64,000 nt of DNA from Aphidius gifuensis. Its lineage: Eukaryota; Arthropoda; Insecta; Hymenoptera; Braconidae. The translations under genes and the position numbers were made by a program. Below, in pieces: positions 1-13,169 of this stretch; the stretch's first letter is position 1, and each line of letters begins with the position of its first letter. The notes beneath the pieces were generated by a model. That model worked only from the letters and a program-made list of their open reading frames with translations. It was not told the DNA's origin and ran no database searches. The DNA is taken from positions 15,056,876 to 15,120,875 of the forward strand of contig NC_057789.1 in assembly GCF_014905175.1 (NCBI RefSeq), in the 5' to 3' direction.

Positions 1-204
1 TTCAATCAACGACGTTTCATTAGGGATCTGATCTATGGGCAGGGTTTGGTTGCTCACGCACACATTTATTGTGTATAGGCTTATCTGTGAGGCAATATGG
101 CACATTCCAGATCGTTTTACTATAGTAAGTCAACAAACTATACCATACAAAATTTTTTAATGTAGTTTCAATGATCTGGAAATAGTTTACTTGTTTACTG
201 TGCG

Positions 205-580
205 CCTAGTGGAGAAAGAGATCCGGGGAGCCGGATCCTGATCCAAATCAGATCCAGTATGGCTAAGGTAATCCGGATCCGGGTTTTCTGACCCTTTTCG
301 GATCCGTTATAGCTAAAGCTAACCGGACCGGCTATCTTTACTATTTCCTAATCTGAATCGGATGCAGATTGCCAGACTTGAATAAAAGTACCGGATCCCG
401 TTTGAGTGAGGGAACCTCAGCCAATCCGAATCCAGTTTGCCGGATCCGGTCTGGAGCTTAGCCAGCGTTACATTTCCAGTCCGGGCTGGATCAGGCTGGC
501 CGGAACCAGATCGGATTTGTAATCAGGTAAACCAGATCCGACTCGGATCCGAATCAGGCTGAAATTTCCGCTCAGGTAAC
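205..580. repeat. Degenerate CCGGATCC-rich repeat
   Basis: Short variants of GATCCGGAT, CCGGATC and GATCCGAAT recur many times on both strands over about 370 bp. The composition is clearly more GC-rich than the flanks. The edges CCTAGTGGAGAAA and AATTTCCGCTCAGGTA look loosely inverted, so this may be a non-autonomous element with internal subrepeats, similar in style to the array at 19.2-19.8 kb. No coding potential is convincing. Confidence 0.45.
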
Positions 581-637
581 GGGTGTTTTCTAACCGCTCG
601 GCCAGAAAAAAGTATGTGTTACGTGGGCACCACGTGA

Positions 638-776
638 GCGATTCTCTCTTGCACTCAGTACAGCACAGATAGTGCCTCATTTCTGGGATGCTTGAGTCAG
701 TTAGTGGCCGCATCTCCTCTGCACGCTCCGTCGACTCTGCATCATCTGTGCTGTGCTTCGTGCAGGAGAGAATCGC
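638..776. repeat. Inverted repeat, 33-bp arms (638-670 / 744-776)
   Basis: The arm starting GCGATTCTCTCTTGCACT at 638 is matched, imperfectly but clearly, by its reverse complement ending AGGAGAGAATCGC at 776. About 73 bp separate the arms. The small open frames here are by-products of the stem. It could be the core of a short foldback element. Confidence 0.6.
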
Positions 777-1274
777 ACTTGCATTGCGCTCCTGTTACAC
801 AATATACTATTTTGCATTTGAGGGCTTTATTAGATATTATTTTATGATTATTATTATTATATTTATTATTATTATTCTCACAGGACCCAATTGTAAATTT
901 TGACCGATGAATCCCGACAAGGTTCCAATCGATGACTCTTCATTAGCAGACTTTAATATATTTTTTTCAAATTTTTAGGTCCTTTTTTAGGGCTTGTCAG
1001 TACTATCGAAGATAAAATTATTTAGTTTTAAATACCCGTGAAGGAGAATACAACATGGCCAAGCAATGGCCCAAGCCTGGCAAAATGTTGCCATGTCTAA
1101 GCTGCCAGTCTCGGTCAATGCTTGACCCAGACTTGGGGATTGACACCAATTCAAGCTTGGCTACTAATACTAGGCCAAGTATGGGCTGCCAATACTGGAC
1201 CAAGACTTCCAAAAATTTGATAATTTGAAAAAAAAAAATACTTTTTAATTGTTTAGACAATTCAATTTTTTTTA
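777..1274. other. Gap without recognised gene
   Basis: Contains an ATT-rich stretch (about 840-880) and a moderately GC-rich block (about 1040-1210) with repeated CCAAGC/CTTGG words, such as GCCAAGCAATGGCCCAAGCC. No coding region or RNA gene is supported. Confidence 0.5.
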
Positions 1275-2185
1275 TCAATGGATTTTTTTCGAAAATTATA
1301 GCTCAAATTGTAAAATGTTTCAAGTAAAAGTTGTAGGGTTTGGAGGAGGACAAAGAAAAAAAAAAAAAAAAAATCGAAAAATCCAAAATGACGGAGTTTC
1401 CGGTATAAACATAGTTTTTTTAAATAGATACTGCATTTTTTTTTGCACCAAAACGTTTTCTACATCAAAACTAACACTTTTTATTTGAAAATTTTTTTGA
1501 TAAAATCACTTTTTTTTCGGGCCGATTTTATCTGTTTATGGATTTTCCTGAAAAAATATGGCTTTAATTAAAAAATGATATTTAGAAAAGTTGTAGCACC
1601 GAGAAAGACGAAAACAAAAAAAAAAAAAATTTCTGAAAAAAAATCAAAATGTCGGAGTTAGAAGCATAAACAAAGTTTTAACAAAAAATCGATTTTTCCG
1701 GAAAATTTTATTTAGAAAAAGTGTTAGCCTTGATGTGAACAATTTTTTAATAAAAAAAAATTACACCTAACCTCGAAAAAAAAAATGTTCATACCGGAAA
1801 CTCCATTTTTAAATTAAATTTTTTTTTTCTTTTTTTTTGTTCTTGTCTTTTTTAGCGCTACAACTTTTCTAAATAACATTTTTTAATTAAAGCCATATTT
1901 TTTCAGGAAAATCCATAAACAGAGAAAATCGAGCCGAAAAAAAAGTGATTATATCGAAAAATTTTTCAAATAAAAAGTGTTAGTTTTGATGTAGAAAATG
2001 TTTTGGTGAAAAAAAAAAATGCAGTATCCATTTAAAAAAACTATGTTTCTACCGGAAACTCCGCCATTTTGGATTTTTCGAATTTTTTTTTTTTTTTTTT
2101 CTTCGTCCCCTTCCAAACCCTACAACTTTTACTTAAAACATTTTATAATTTAAGCTCTATTTTTCGAAAAAAATCCATTGATAAA
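1275..2185. mobile_element. Foldback/MITE with ~400-bp arms, copy 1
   Basis: The left half (about 1275-1700) and right half (about 1750-2185) are imperfect reverse complements. ATCAATGGATTTTTTTCGAAAA at the left returns as its complement ending at CCATTGAT, and GTTGTAGGGTTTGG at 1331 returns as CCAAACCCTACAAC near 2115. The right side continues into GGGACACTCGGTATA, while the matching left tip is missing, so the left end looks eroded. A second, better bounded copy lies at 56442-57788. There is no transposase; homopolymer A/T runs dominate. Confidence 0.75.
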
Positions 2186-2718
2186 TTAAATTGGGACACT
2201 CGGTATAATTAATGATTAATTTTGACTCTGAAAAAAACACCATAAATACTTGACATCATTTGAGAACACGGTATCTCCCAGTTAGAACTCCAGAGCCTTA
2301 CTTACTTAACCACAGCAGCAACAATTAATCATAGTGAAAATTTGTTTTACTTAAATATTCATTATAATCATGGCAATCCAAGAATCAACCGACGCTCGGC
2401 CGATATATAAATTTTATTTGTTTTATATACCCCGGAATGTATTTTCATAATTCTAAAAATTTAAAAAAAAAAAATTTTTCTCTTGAAATTTTCGTTATGT
2501 AAAAAAAAAAAGTGAGAATTTTGTTTTTGACAATATTATCGCTTTATCGTAATTATCGTGAGGGAATTATTGTATCGTATTGCCATATCGACACGATAAA
2601 AATTTGTATTATTGTGTCGTCTATCGTGATTATCTTATTGTATCGTATTGTGATTATCGTCTATCGTGGCAACACTTATTGCATAGCTCTCTCAGTACAC
2701 TGTAAAAAATTTTTAGCT
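2186..2718. other. Gap without recognised gene
   Basis: AT-rich DNA between two foldbacks. A cluster of TATCGTATTG / TATCGTGATTATC repeats is visible at about 2535-2670. No coding or RNA gene is seen. Confidence 0.5.
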
Positions 2719-4465
2719 ACACTGAGAAAAAAAAATGTCTGCATTTAAGAGAAAAGTTGCTTAGATATAGCAAAGTTTTGCTTGAAAGTTTTAGGCTTTG
2801 ATTTAAAAAAAAAATGTATTAATTTGAGCAACATATTTTTTAATTAAAGCAATTTATTTGCTTTAAATTGAGACAGTTTTTTTTTTATTTAAGAGAAAAG
2901 AGAATTAATTTGAGAGAAACTTTGCTGAAAAGGAAGCAAAAATATCCGTTAAATCAAGCAAATAAGCGGTCTAGTTAAGACAAAAGTTGCTAAAATTGAG
3001 TGACAATTGATTTTATTTAATGAGTAAGACGTTTAATTTAAGAATAATATTGATTGAATTAATAGAAAATTGTTTTTATACAAATGATAAATGAATTAAT
3101 TTAAAAAAATTGTGAATCAATTCAAAACAAAAAGCGATCTAGTTAAGACACAAGTTGCTAAATTTAAGCAACATTCAATTTAATTTAATGAGTAAGTCGT
3201 TTAACTTAAGGAAATTATTGATTAATTTAAAAAAATTATGAATCAATTTAAAGCAGAAAAGCGATCTAATCAAGACAAAAGTTGCTAAAATTGAGCAAGA
3301 TCTGATTTAATTTAATGGTTAAGTCGTTTAATTTGAGGAAGTTATAGATTAAATTAATAGAAAATTGTGTTTGGTTTTGAATAAAAAATTAAAAAGAAAA
3401 TCTCGATAAGCTGGTTGGTTTTATTTTCGTTACATGTAATTGTTTGAATTTTTATTAATACTTTATTTTTTTATATAAATATTCAACTAGTTTTTAAAAA
3501 AAAAAAATTTCACAATATATGTATGGAATATTTTAAGAAGACATCCGAAATAAAAGAACGAAAAGCCTATAGTATAATGGGTATTTTTTTTGTTTTTCTT
3601 TAAGCCAGTTAAATAAAGTGACAGAAAGATGTATTAATAAAAATTTAAACAAAGACATGTAACGAAAATAAAACCAATCAGCTTATCGGGATCCGATGAA
3701 ACTTTTGATACAAGGACTTCATAATTTTGTCTCTGATACGTTAATGCGTGACGGTTCAGGGGGTAACGCACTGGCTTTTAAAATTATAGGTATAGATAGG
3801 TTTAGATTAGGCAGAGGTTCAAGGCTCGGTTAGGAAAAAAAAAAAAAAAAAAAAATGACAATTAATTCTTCAAGTGTAAAATTCAATAAGTCCTGAAAAA
3901 AAAGGAAAAATGAAGAAAAATAATTTTTTTTTTTATTTTCATTTCTTTTAATCAAAAATAAAAACAATTTTCTATTAATTTAATCTATAACTTCTTCAAA
4001 TTAAACGACTTAACCATTAAATTAAATGAAATGTTGCTTAATTTTAGCATTTTGTGTCTTAACTAGATCGCTTTTTGTTTTAAATTGATTTATAATTTTT
4101 TTGAATTAATTCATTTATCATTTGTATAAAAATAATTTTCTATTAATTTAATCAATATTATCCTTAAATTAAACGTCTTACCCATTAAATAAAATCAATT
4201 GTCACTCAATTTTAGCAACTTTTGTCTTAACTAGACCGCTTATTTGCTTGATTTAAGGGATATTTTTGCTTCCTTTTTAGCAAAGTTTCTCTTAAATTAA
4301 TTCTCTTTTCTCTTAAATAAAAAAAAAACTGTCTCAATTTAAAGCAAATAAATTACTTTAATTAAAAAATATTTTGCTCAAATTAATACATTTTTTTTTT
4401 AAATCAAAGCCTAAAACTTTCAAGCAAAATTTTGCTATATTTTAGCAACTTTTTCTCTCAGTTTA
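2719..4465. mobile_element. 1.75 kb foldback element, terminal ACACTGAGA motif
   Basis: The left arm opens with ACACTGAGAAAAAA at 2719 and the right arm ends with the near complement TTTTTCTCTCAGTTT at about 4464. Long matching blocks follow, for example AAGCGGTCTAGTTAAGAC at about 2965 against GTCTTAACTAGACCGCTT at about 4220. A second inner inverted pair flanks the centre: GCTGGTTGGTTTTATTTTCG near 3410 against CGAAAATAAAACCAATCAGC near 3665. Within each arm a roughly 110-bp module built on AAGACAAAAGTTGCTAAA repeats. No coding capacity is seen, so this is a non-autonomous element. Confidence 0.8.
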
Positions 4466-5871
4466 CAGCAACGAGCCAGATAGCTTTTGGCTTCTATCCA
4501 CGGCTAACTAACCTTTGGATAGTTAGCAGAGGATTGTTATTTTGGCAATCCACATTTGACAGGTTACTATTCTTGTGAAAACAGCGTGTCTACTCGTTAC
4601 ATTAGCTATACTTTGGATAGCTGTGGTAGCTATCCAAAGCCTGACAAGCTGGTATCGCTGTAGTAGCTATTTAGGATTGCGTATATGCATAACTATAAGT
4701 ATATAGACATACGAAGTAAAAACAATATATTAATGTACATTCACTAATTTTTAAAATTATTATCTGATTAAATTTATACTAAAGTTGATGCACCAAATAA
4801 ACGCCAACTTGAAATAAAAATTAAATCGTGCACACATTGCTACGAAAAAACGACGAAAAATAAATATAAATTTTTTTTTAAATGTTGCCAAAAATAAATA
4901 AAAAAAAAAAAAAAAAATTCAAGGGGTGTGTAAACATGCAAGAATATTTATCACCAGATATCTCCAAACGTTTTAGTAATATCTCGGTGAAACCTAGTTA
5001 TATCTGTTAATCAAGTTTCTAAAATAAGCGATTGAGAAAAGTTCGTGAAAATGGCCCTCCAGAATGGCCTCTAAATCCATCCATGATTGCAAGACCTTGT
5101 TAACTCTTCTTTACGAGAAAATTCATGGAATTGAATATTGATGTGGCCTTTATCTTGTTGACCACCATTTTCGTTCATTTTCAGCGTATGTGTATATGAA
5201 GGGCTCTTCCGAGCCCTACATGAAGTCGCTGAGATTATTGTATCAACAGTTATCGATTGCGTAACGTTCCGCTAACAATGTAATAACAAGGGGAACCTCG
5301 ATAACTCTTGATAGAATCGTCGTAGTGTTTTCGTATATAGTTTAAAAAATGCGTCTTTTGAATACCAGATTTTTTTCTATAGAATTATTTTCCTTAGAAT
5401 CACAGTTTTTGAGATAAAAAAAAAAACTGTTTTTCTCGATTTTTAGTTTTTTTTGTTTTTTCAGTTTCATGTTCATAAGGTTGATATTGTGAATTGAAAT
5501 TGTTATACTGGAGAGGTTGGTAACCCTGGTAGAGATTGACCGGTAAAATCGACTAACGTAATAACTAACGAATAACGTGTTTAACCTAAAAATTTTTCCC
5601 TATGCTTATACATGTTATCTCGATATTAAGTCGGGTTCGACGTCGATTCGACGGAGCATTTCTACCAGGGCACTGGCGATATTCGTTGTTCACTCGATAA
5701 AAAAACTGAGCTATAATTGAAAGGTTGCAGCAGATCTTTACATAGACCAGATTGTTGATAGTGTATTTGTCCCATTAGTTGTTGATTTGTAGTGCTTAAA
5801 ATTGCACATCATGAGTTCAAATTATTATAAATAAAAATAACGAAAATGAATGATCTGAAATTTATTCATTT
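4466..5871. other. Gap without recognised gene
   Basis: Mixed AT-rich sequence. Near 4485-4680 several short words (GATAGCTTTTGGCT, CTTTGGATAG, GTAGCTAT) recur on both strands. 4920-5700 is lower in repeats and may be ordinary intron DNA. No open frame or RNA gene is supported. Confidence 0.45.
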
Positions 5872-5879
5872 ATTGGAAA

Positions 5880-7275
5880 GAAAAATGATAATTTTTGAAG
5901 TAGTTAAAGGGGGGTAGAGGGTGGATTTTGACTGTTTTTATTTTTTTTAACTATGATAGAGTTGAGCTGTCCTCGTAATTTTTTTTTTAATTCAAATGTT
6001 TGCATTAGAAAATAATCTAAGAAAAAATTTGGGAATTTTTAGGATGGTCAAAGGGGGGTAGAGGGTGGATTTAAACTGTTTTTATTTTTTTAACTATGAT
6101 AGAGTTGAGCTGCACTCGTAATTCTTTTTTTATTCAATTGATTAGAATAAAAGATAATTTAGGAGAGAAATTGGGAATTTTTAAACTGGTCAAAGGGGGG
6201 TAATGGGTGGATTTTGACTGTTTTTATTTTTTTAACAATGATAGAGTTAAGCTACTCTCGTCATTTCTTTTTCTTTTGATTTTCGAGGATCTAAGAGAGA
6301 TTAGGAAAAAATTTGGGAATCTTTAAAAGGGTCAAAGGGGGGTAGGGGGTGGACTTTGACTGTTTTTATTTTTTTTAACAATGATAGAGTTGAGCTATCA
6401 TCGTAATTTTTTCTTTATTCAATTGATTAGAATAGAAGATAATTTAGGAGAGAAATTGGGAATTTTTAAACTGGTCAAAGGGGGGTAGAGGGTGGATTTT
6501 GTCTGTTTTTATATTTTTTAACTATGAAAGAGTTGAGCTATCATTGTTATTTTTTATTTATTTAATTGTTTGCAATAGAAGATAATTGAAGAAGAAAATT
6601 GGGAATTTTTAGAATTGTCAAAGGGGGGTAGAGGGTGGATTTTAACTGTTGTTATTTTTCTAACAATGATAGAGTTAAGCTACTCTCGTTATTTCTTTTT
6701 CTTTTGATTTTCGAGAATCTAAGAGAGATTAGAAAAAAATTTGGGAATCTTTAAAATGGTCAAAGGGGGGTAGGAGGTGGACTTTGACCGTTTCTCTATT
6801 TTTTATCAATGATAGAGTTGATCTATCATCGTAATTTTTTTTTTATTTACTTGTTTGCAATAGAAGATAATTTAAGAAAAAAATTGGGAATTTTTAGAAT
6901 GGTCGAAGAGGGGTAGAGGGTGGATTTTGACTGTTTTTATTATTTTTAACTATGATAGAGTTGAGATACTCTCGTTTTTTCTTTTTCTTTTCATTTTCGA
7001 GGATCTACGAGAGATAAGGAAAGAATTTGGGAATCTTTGAAATGGCCAAAGGGGGGTAGAGGCTGGACTTTGACTGTTTTTTTTTTTTTTTAACAATGAT
7101 AGAGTTGAGCTATTATCGTAATTTTTTTTTTTATTCAATTGTTTGCAAGAGAAGATAATTTAAGGAAATAATTGGGAATATTTAAAATGGTCAAAGGGGG
7201 GTAGGGGGTGGATTTTGACTGTTTTTATTTTTTTTAACTATGATTAAGTTATACTACGCTCGAATTTTTTTTTTC
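5880..7275. repeat. ~143-bp tandem array, about 10 units (left arm)
   Basis: The core GGGGGGTAGAGGGTGGATTT recurs near 5910, 6053, 6194, 6337, 6479, 6625, 6766, 6909, 7053 and 7197, a period of about 143 bp. Each unit also carries TTGGGAATTTTTA, GACTGTTTTTATTTTTTT, ATGATAGAGTTGAGCTA and an AT-rich spacer with GAAGATAATTTA. The core is more conserved than the spacers. Units alternate in detail (TTCGAGGATCTAAGAGAGATTA versus GATTAGAATAGAAGATAA), suggesting a higher-order two-unit repeat. Confidence 0.9.
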
Positions 7276-7449
7276 AAATTCATTCTAGACCCTAAACAAT
7301 ATAACGAAAAAAAACATTTCCCGGATAGCTCAACTCTATCATAGAGAAAAAAATTTAAAATAGATTTTAATGTATTCAAATGGATTTAAAAGTATTTGAA
7401 AAACAAAAAAGCTATCGTCTGTAAAAGGAGTTATTCAATTCCTTTTCAG

Positions 7450-9175
7450 TATAACATGCTGCTATATTTCATCCGTATATATGTGGTACTTTATCAGTAC
7501 GCATGTCGTACTTCAACCATACTTGAATCAAATGAATAGTTAAAATTACAACCTAAAAATCAGAAAATAGCCCGCCGTACTTTATCGGTTTATACGCCGT
7601 ATTCTATTCGTATGTATGTCGTACTTAAAAAAAACTATTTCAAAGCCAAGAAAAATATTTTCCGGAACAACAGATATTGAATCAATTGTTTTTTTTTTCT
7701 TTTGAAAAAGTCATAGCCTGTTGTATTAGATCCAGATGTACTTTGTACATCTCCTGTATTCTATCCATACATATGCCGTACTTATTCTGTACCTATGGCA
7801 TATTTTGTTCGAACGTATTCCGTATTCTGTACTCAAAAAAAAAATGAATTTAAAAACTAAAAAAGCTGCTTCCCAGAACAATAGATATTTAATTGTTTAT
7901 TTATTTTTTTTTCCTATCTAGAATGGCATTTTCATAAAAATCTCCGCATCTGTAGATAATCGAAAAATTCATAGCCTGTCGTATTTTATCCAGACTGATT
8001 CCATGCATCTTTATCCGTATGGACGCCGTACCTTAATTTATTTGTACAATTGAATCAGAGAATAGCCCACTGTACTTGATTAGTACATACGCCGTATTTC
8101 ATCCGTACGTATGCCGTACTTGGAAAAAAACTATCAAAAAGCGGAAAAATGTATTTTTTGGAACAACCGATATTTGATTGATTTTTCGTTATGCTTTCAA
8201 AAATGTCATAGCTTGTTGTATTCGATCTGGACGTACTCTACACATGTGCCGTGCTTTATCCGTATGTACGCCCTACTTTATCCGTACATACGCCGTACTC
8301 TTAATATATTCGTACAATTAAATCAAAGAATAGCCTACTGTACTTGATTAGTACATACGCCGTATTTTATCCGTATGTATGCCGTACTTGAAAAAAAAAT
8401 ATTTGAAAGCCGAGAAAGGTATTTTTCGAAACAACAGATATTTCCAGGAATGTACGGATAAAGTATGGCACATGTGTAGAGTACGTCCAGATCGAATACA
8501 ACAAGCTATGACACTTTTAAAAGCGTAACGAAACATTAATTGAATATCAATTGAAAAATACCTTTCTCGGCTTTCAATTTTTTTTTTTAAGTACGGCATA
8601 CATACGGATAAAATACGTCGTATGTACGGATAAAGTACGGCGGCATACGGATAAAATACAGCACATGTATAGAGTGCGTCCAGATCGAATACAACAAGCT
8701 ATGACATTTTTGAAAGCGTAACGAAACATCAATTGAAGATCTTTTGTTTCGAAAAATACCTTTCTCGGCTTTCAAATAATTTTTTCGAGTACGGCATACA
8801 TATGGATAAAATACGGCGTATGTACTGATCAAGTACAGTGGGCTATTCTTTGATTTAATTGTACGAATATATTAAGAGTACGGCGTATGTACGGGTAAAG
8901 TAGGGCGTACATAGGGATAAAGTACGGCACATGTATAGAGTGCGTGCAGATCAAATACAACAAGCTATGACATTTTTAAAAGCGTAACGAATTATCAATT
9001 GAATGTCTGTTGTTTCGAAAAATACTTTTCTTGGCTTCCAAATATTTTTTTTTCAAGTATGGCATACAAACGGATAAAATACGGCGTATGTATGGATAAA
9101 GTACGGCGGCATACGGATAAAGTACGGCACATGTATAGAGTACGTCCAAATCGAATACAACAAGCTATGAGTCAG
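7450..9175. repeat. TACGCCGTAC/GTACGGCATAC repeat block (left arm and internal palindromes)
   Basis: Words such as CCGTACTTTATCCGTA, GTATGTACGCCG and their complements occur dozens of times. 8100-8440 is mirrored by 8585-8990, so this stretch is itself palindromic inside the larger arm. A second recurring module is CGAATACAACAAGCTATGAC followed by a GAAAGCGTAACGA-like stretch. Repeat continuity stops at CAAGCTATGA near 9170, where foreign sequence begins. The short open frames rich in Tyr, Arg and Cys are products of the repeat and were not called as genes. Confidence 0.85.
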
Positions 9176-11830
9176 CATGTTTGTCGGAGTTATTGGATGT
9201 TATTAATTGTATAGCAACCTAGTTAATTATTTAAATAAATAGAATAAATATTGGATAAACATTTGCTAGTGAAATGTCGTAGCCGGATCATTTACTAGAC
9301 ATAGAGATTTTGTCCAATAAAATAATCCAACTAGATATGTAATTAATTTAACCCTGTTTATCCTGCCCAGCGAAGGTACATTAGAAGGGGAGGGAGACGA
9401 TTTTACGTAATGTAGAGAAAGGTAAAAAGGAACCTGAAAAATACGCGAAAAAGTAACACAATAATTCAATAAAAATAATTTCAAATAACACTTGTAAATT
9501 CAGTAAAAATCGGAGCACAGTTTATTTGTAAATTAACCCTTTAACTATTACATAAAAATGCGATACAAAGCAATTATTAAATAGGTAACCCAGTTAAATT
9601 TTACTTGCGCGTCGCGTCGAAAAGAGAGAGCCTAAGCCATGCGGTCGTGGCGGAGTCAGAGACTGAAAATTATTAAAATTGCGAATAGCCCGAACAATAA
9701 ATAAATTATGACGGCCGAAATGCCAGCGACGGGATTAAGGAGCAATCCAGTTGATTAATTAAATAAGTCACTGACTCTACATTGACGCGATGATGACGCT
9801 TGGCTTTTACAATGTTAATAATTTTACACATGTCATAAATTCACCGAGCAAATACTGAATAAAAATTTATTTAAAAGAAGGTACTTACATTGGTTGTCGG
9901 TAATTTAATCTAGCAATCTAGTGACGGCGTGTACCTTGGCTTGACCTTGGAGATGCTCGCAAATTGACAGGTTGGCTTGGTTATTTTATCGCCAATAACG
10001 ATGCACAAAAATATATAAATATATATATATTTTATATAGATGTGGTACAATGTAATTATACAAGTTGGTTGTATGTGGTTGAAGCTTAAATTATGTCAAA
10101 TTTCGGACACAAACGTAGCACTGATTTTACAGTAAAATTACAATAACTGTTACTTTTATTCGAATTTAAATAAAATAATTATATGAAACTTTTCACTGTA
10201 CTTTATAAATTGTATTCAAGATTGAATGGCTGACCACGAGGTCGTGAATTTGTATAATTAAATATTTAATTATTTTAAATAAATAACTTGATTATTTATT
10301 GCAGCAAAAATGTAATTTATTCTATTCAATATTTATTTGATTAGACAATGTAACACAATACGTGCTTTGAATTTAATTTACTCAAGCAAGAAAAATTTAG
10401 ACCATGCGGTCGTAATTTATTACAAGTTAAATTTGTAATTAATTTAATGAATTTAAATTGATAATTTAAGTAACCAAATGTTACTTAAATATTGTTAAAA
10501 CAAACAAATTAATAAAAATAATCAATAAAATATTGAGTAAGGATAACTTACAGTTGTGCTGATTTGTAGAAAATATTCTAAGTTTTTTAGAGCAATTAAA
10601 ATTCGACGAGGCAAAGTGCCTATGCTAGTTAGAGCTGGAAGAGCTGGTGTAGGTCAAGGAACTAACTCTGACCGAGTGACCGAGATCTAGCGATCAATCT
10701 CGCTCGATCCTCTCAGAACATAAAGGCAGGTGGGGATCCTTCGGGGATGTTCGGTTTTCCTCCTTGGTCCAATTTCACTTTCCTTATGTCGCTTATTTCT
10801 TATTGGTCGAGGAAAATCTTATGATTTTCCAACCTTAATTAAAATTATTTCTAATTGTTTAATTATGACATGAGTGGTATCGAGAGAATCCCTATATTTT
10901 TAGGATTTTGTCGATATCACTCATTATATTAATTTATATTTAATTTTCTTAATTAAAATTGGCGGTAGAAGCGCTTGGCAATAGTGCCGGCTCAAGTAAT
11001 TTGTTGGGGGTGCAAAACCTCTAGCTCCCTTAAATATATTACATTGACGGTCTGTAAGATAGAGCTAGGGGTGTCAAAATTACCCTGAATATCTAATGTA
11101 AAATATTATAAAGAAAAATAAAAAAGTTTGTGCGGCTTACCGCCGGACATTACACTAGATTTGACAGGGGTAATTGTTTTAAAAGTTAGCTTAAATAAAC
11201 TATAGTACTAAATCTACCAAATGAATTGTTTGAAATGCGGTAGATGGAGTTACGGTTCGATTGGTGTACCACCAAAGATTCCTTTAGTTTTTACGTAGGT
11301 GGGACGCTTCGCGTCACCTACGTATTGCATTTGTTTAAGAAAAAAAAAAAGTGTCGTAGCTCCTTAGCCAATAGATCTAGAGACTTCATATTATAATCAA
11401 AAGAAGCGTATTTTTAATACCTAAAATTCGTATATTTTTGTTTTTTTAAAAAGTAATTATTAAAGCCGTAAATGCTAAAAATATCAAATTTGTCATTTTG
11501 TCTTTTTTTTAAAAAAATTAATAACTCTTAAACTATCCATCCGATTAACTTCCACCGACTAATTTAAAGTTTCATTTTATCTTTATCTACAATTTGCCGC
11601 AATTATATTGAGGCAGATTAGTCGCAGATTAGTCGCACGAAGTTGGCAGCCCTGCTCAGTAAAACGCACTCACACAGATGAACATATTTTTATAATAATA
11701 TTCCGTGGTAAACAAAACGACATAACCTATGAGCAATATGACATTTATTTAAAAAAAAAAAAAAATGAACCAAATAATAATTGCACATGACCCACCGAAG
11801 TATTGAAAATTTTAATTTTCGTCACAAGTG
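9176..11830. other. Unclassified insertion inside the foldback loop
   Basis: This interrupts the repeat context of 9170. It has local direct repeats around CCATGCGGTCGTGG (9636), CCACGAGGTCGTG (10232) and CCATGCGGTCGTAA (10399). A GC-richer stretch at 10615-10770 and the palindromic motif GGTGGGACGCTTCGCGTC at 11298 are also present. The 9.2-11.0 kb part has the look of an LTR or other regulatory end region, but I could not find matching termini or a target duplication. No open frame above noise is seen. Confidence 0.4.
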
Positions 11831-12840
11831 ATTTTCTAATTTATTTTTACCCTTTTTTAAAGAAAATTAAATCGGGAAAAAATTACTGGTGTTTGTGGTT
11901 CAGAAAAAAAGTTTTTTGAAAATGCAAAAAAGGGGTAAGTAAAATTTTTTAAGATTTAATACCTTTTTTTAATACCTTTTTGATTTGTTTATTTATTTTT
12001 ATTTAAACAATTATTTAAACAATAAATTGAACAAAAATTTAAACAATTATCTAAACAACAATTTAAACAATAAATTAAACAAAAATTTGAACGATTCTTT
12101 TAAACAAAAAATTAAACAATAAATTCAACAAAAATTTAAACGATCATTTAAACAAAAAATTAAACAATAAATTCATTAAAAATTTAAGCGATTATTTAAA
12201 CAATTATTTAAACAGAAATTGAAACAATAAATTCAACAAAAATTTAAACATTAAATTAAACAAAAATTTAAACAACAAAATTTGAATTTAATGTTCAATT
12301 TTTTGTTTAAACAATCGTTTAAATTTTCGTTTAAACAATCGTTCAAATTTTTGTTGAAATTAATGTTTAAATTTTTGTTAAATTTATTGTTTGAATTACT
12401 GTTCAAATAATTGTTCAAACTTTTGTTCAAATTGTTATTGAATTTATTGTTTAAATTTCTGTTTAAATAATTGTTTAAATAATCGCTTAAATTTTTGTTG
12501 AATTTATTGTTTAATTCTTTGTTTAAATAACCGTTTGAATTTTTGTTGAATTTATTGGTTAATTTTTTGTTTAAAAAAATCGTTCAAATTTTTGTTTAAT
12601 TTATTGTTTAAATTGTTGTTTAAATAATTGTTTAAATTTTCGTTCAATTTATTGTTTAAATAATTGTTTGAATAAAAATAAATAAACAAATCAAAAAGGT
12701 ATTAAAAAAAGGTATTAAATCTTAAAAAATTTTACTTACCCCTTTTTTGCATACTCAAAACACTTTCTATCTAAACCACAAACACAAGTAATTTTTTCCC
12801 GATTTAATTTTCTTTAAAAAAGAGTAAAAATAAATTAGAA
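11831..12840. mobile_element. 1.0 kb foldback with AATTTAAACAA minisatellite arms
   Basis: The outer arms are complementary: TTTTCTAATTTATTTTTACC near 11831 against the GTAAAAATAAATTAGAAA end near 12840. AAAAAAGGGGTAAGTAAAAT near 11930 pairs with ATTTTACTTACCCCTTTTTT near 12735. Inside, the left arm is built of short units on ATTTAAACAATAAATTCAAC and the right arm of their complements (GTTGAATTTATTGTTTAAAT). The right edge abuts resumed giant-foldback sequence (CAATTGAATATCTGTTG at 12845). No coding region is present. Confidence 0.8.
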
Positions 12841-13169
12841 ACAACAATTGAATATCTGTTGTTTCGAAAAATACCTTTCTCGGCTTTCAAATATTTTTTT
12901 TTCGAGTACGGCATACATACGGATAAAATACGGCGTATGTACGGATAAAGTAGGGCCGTATTTTGTCTGTATGTATGCCGTACTTGAAAAAAAAATATTT
13001 GAAAGCCGAGTAAGGTATTTTTCGAAACAACAGATATTTCCAGGAATGTACGGATAAAGTATGGCACATGTGTAGAGTACGTCCAGATCGAATACAACAA
13101 GCTATGACATTTTTGAAAGCATAACGAAAAATCAATCAAATATCAGTTGTTCCAAAAAATACATTTTCC
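12841..13169. repeat. Giant foldback, right-arm fragment (inner)
   Basis: GTACGGCATACATACGG and GTACGTCCAGATCGAATAC modules match the left arm in reverse orientation. The fragment ends at AAATACATTTTCC, exactly where the tyrosine-recombinase element begins. Open frames here are repeat artefacts. Confidence 0.8.

Noticed and set aside
8111..9214. Several 70-83 codon frames rich in Tyr, Ile and Arg
   Set aside because: They recur wherever the TACGCCGTAC repeat occurs, on both strands (also 12804-13139), so they are repeat artefacts.
9176..11000. A full LTR retrotransposon
   Set aside because: LTR-like composition, but no paired termini, target duplication, primer-binding site or coding domain could be found.
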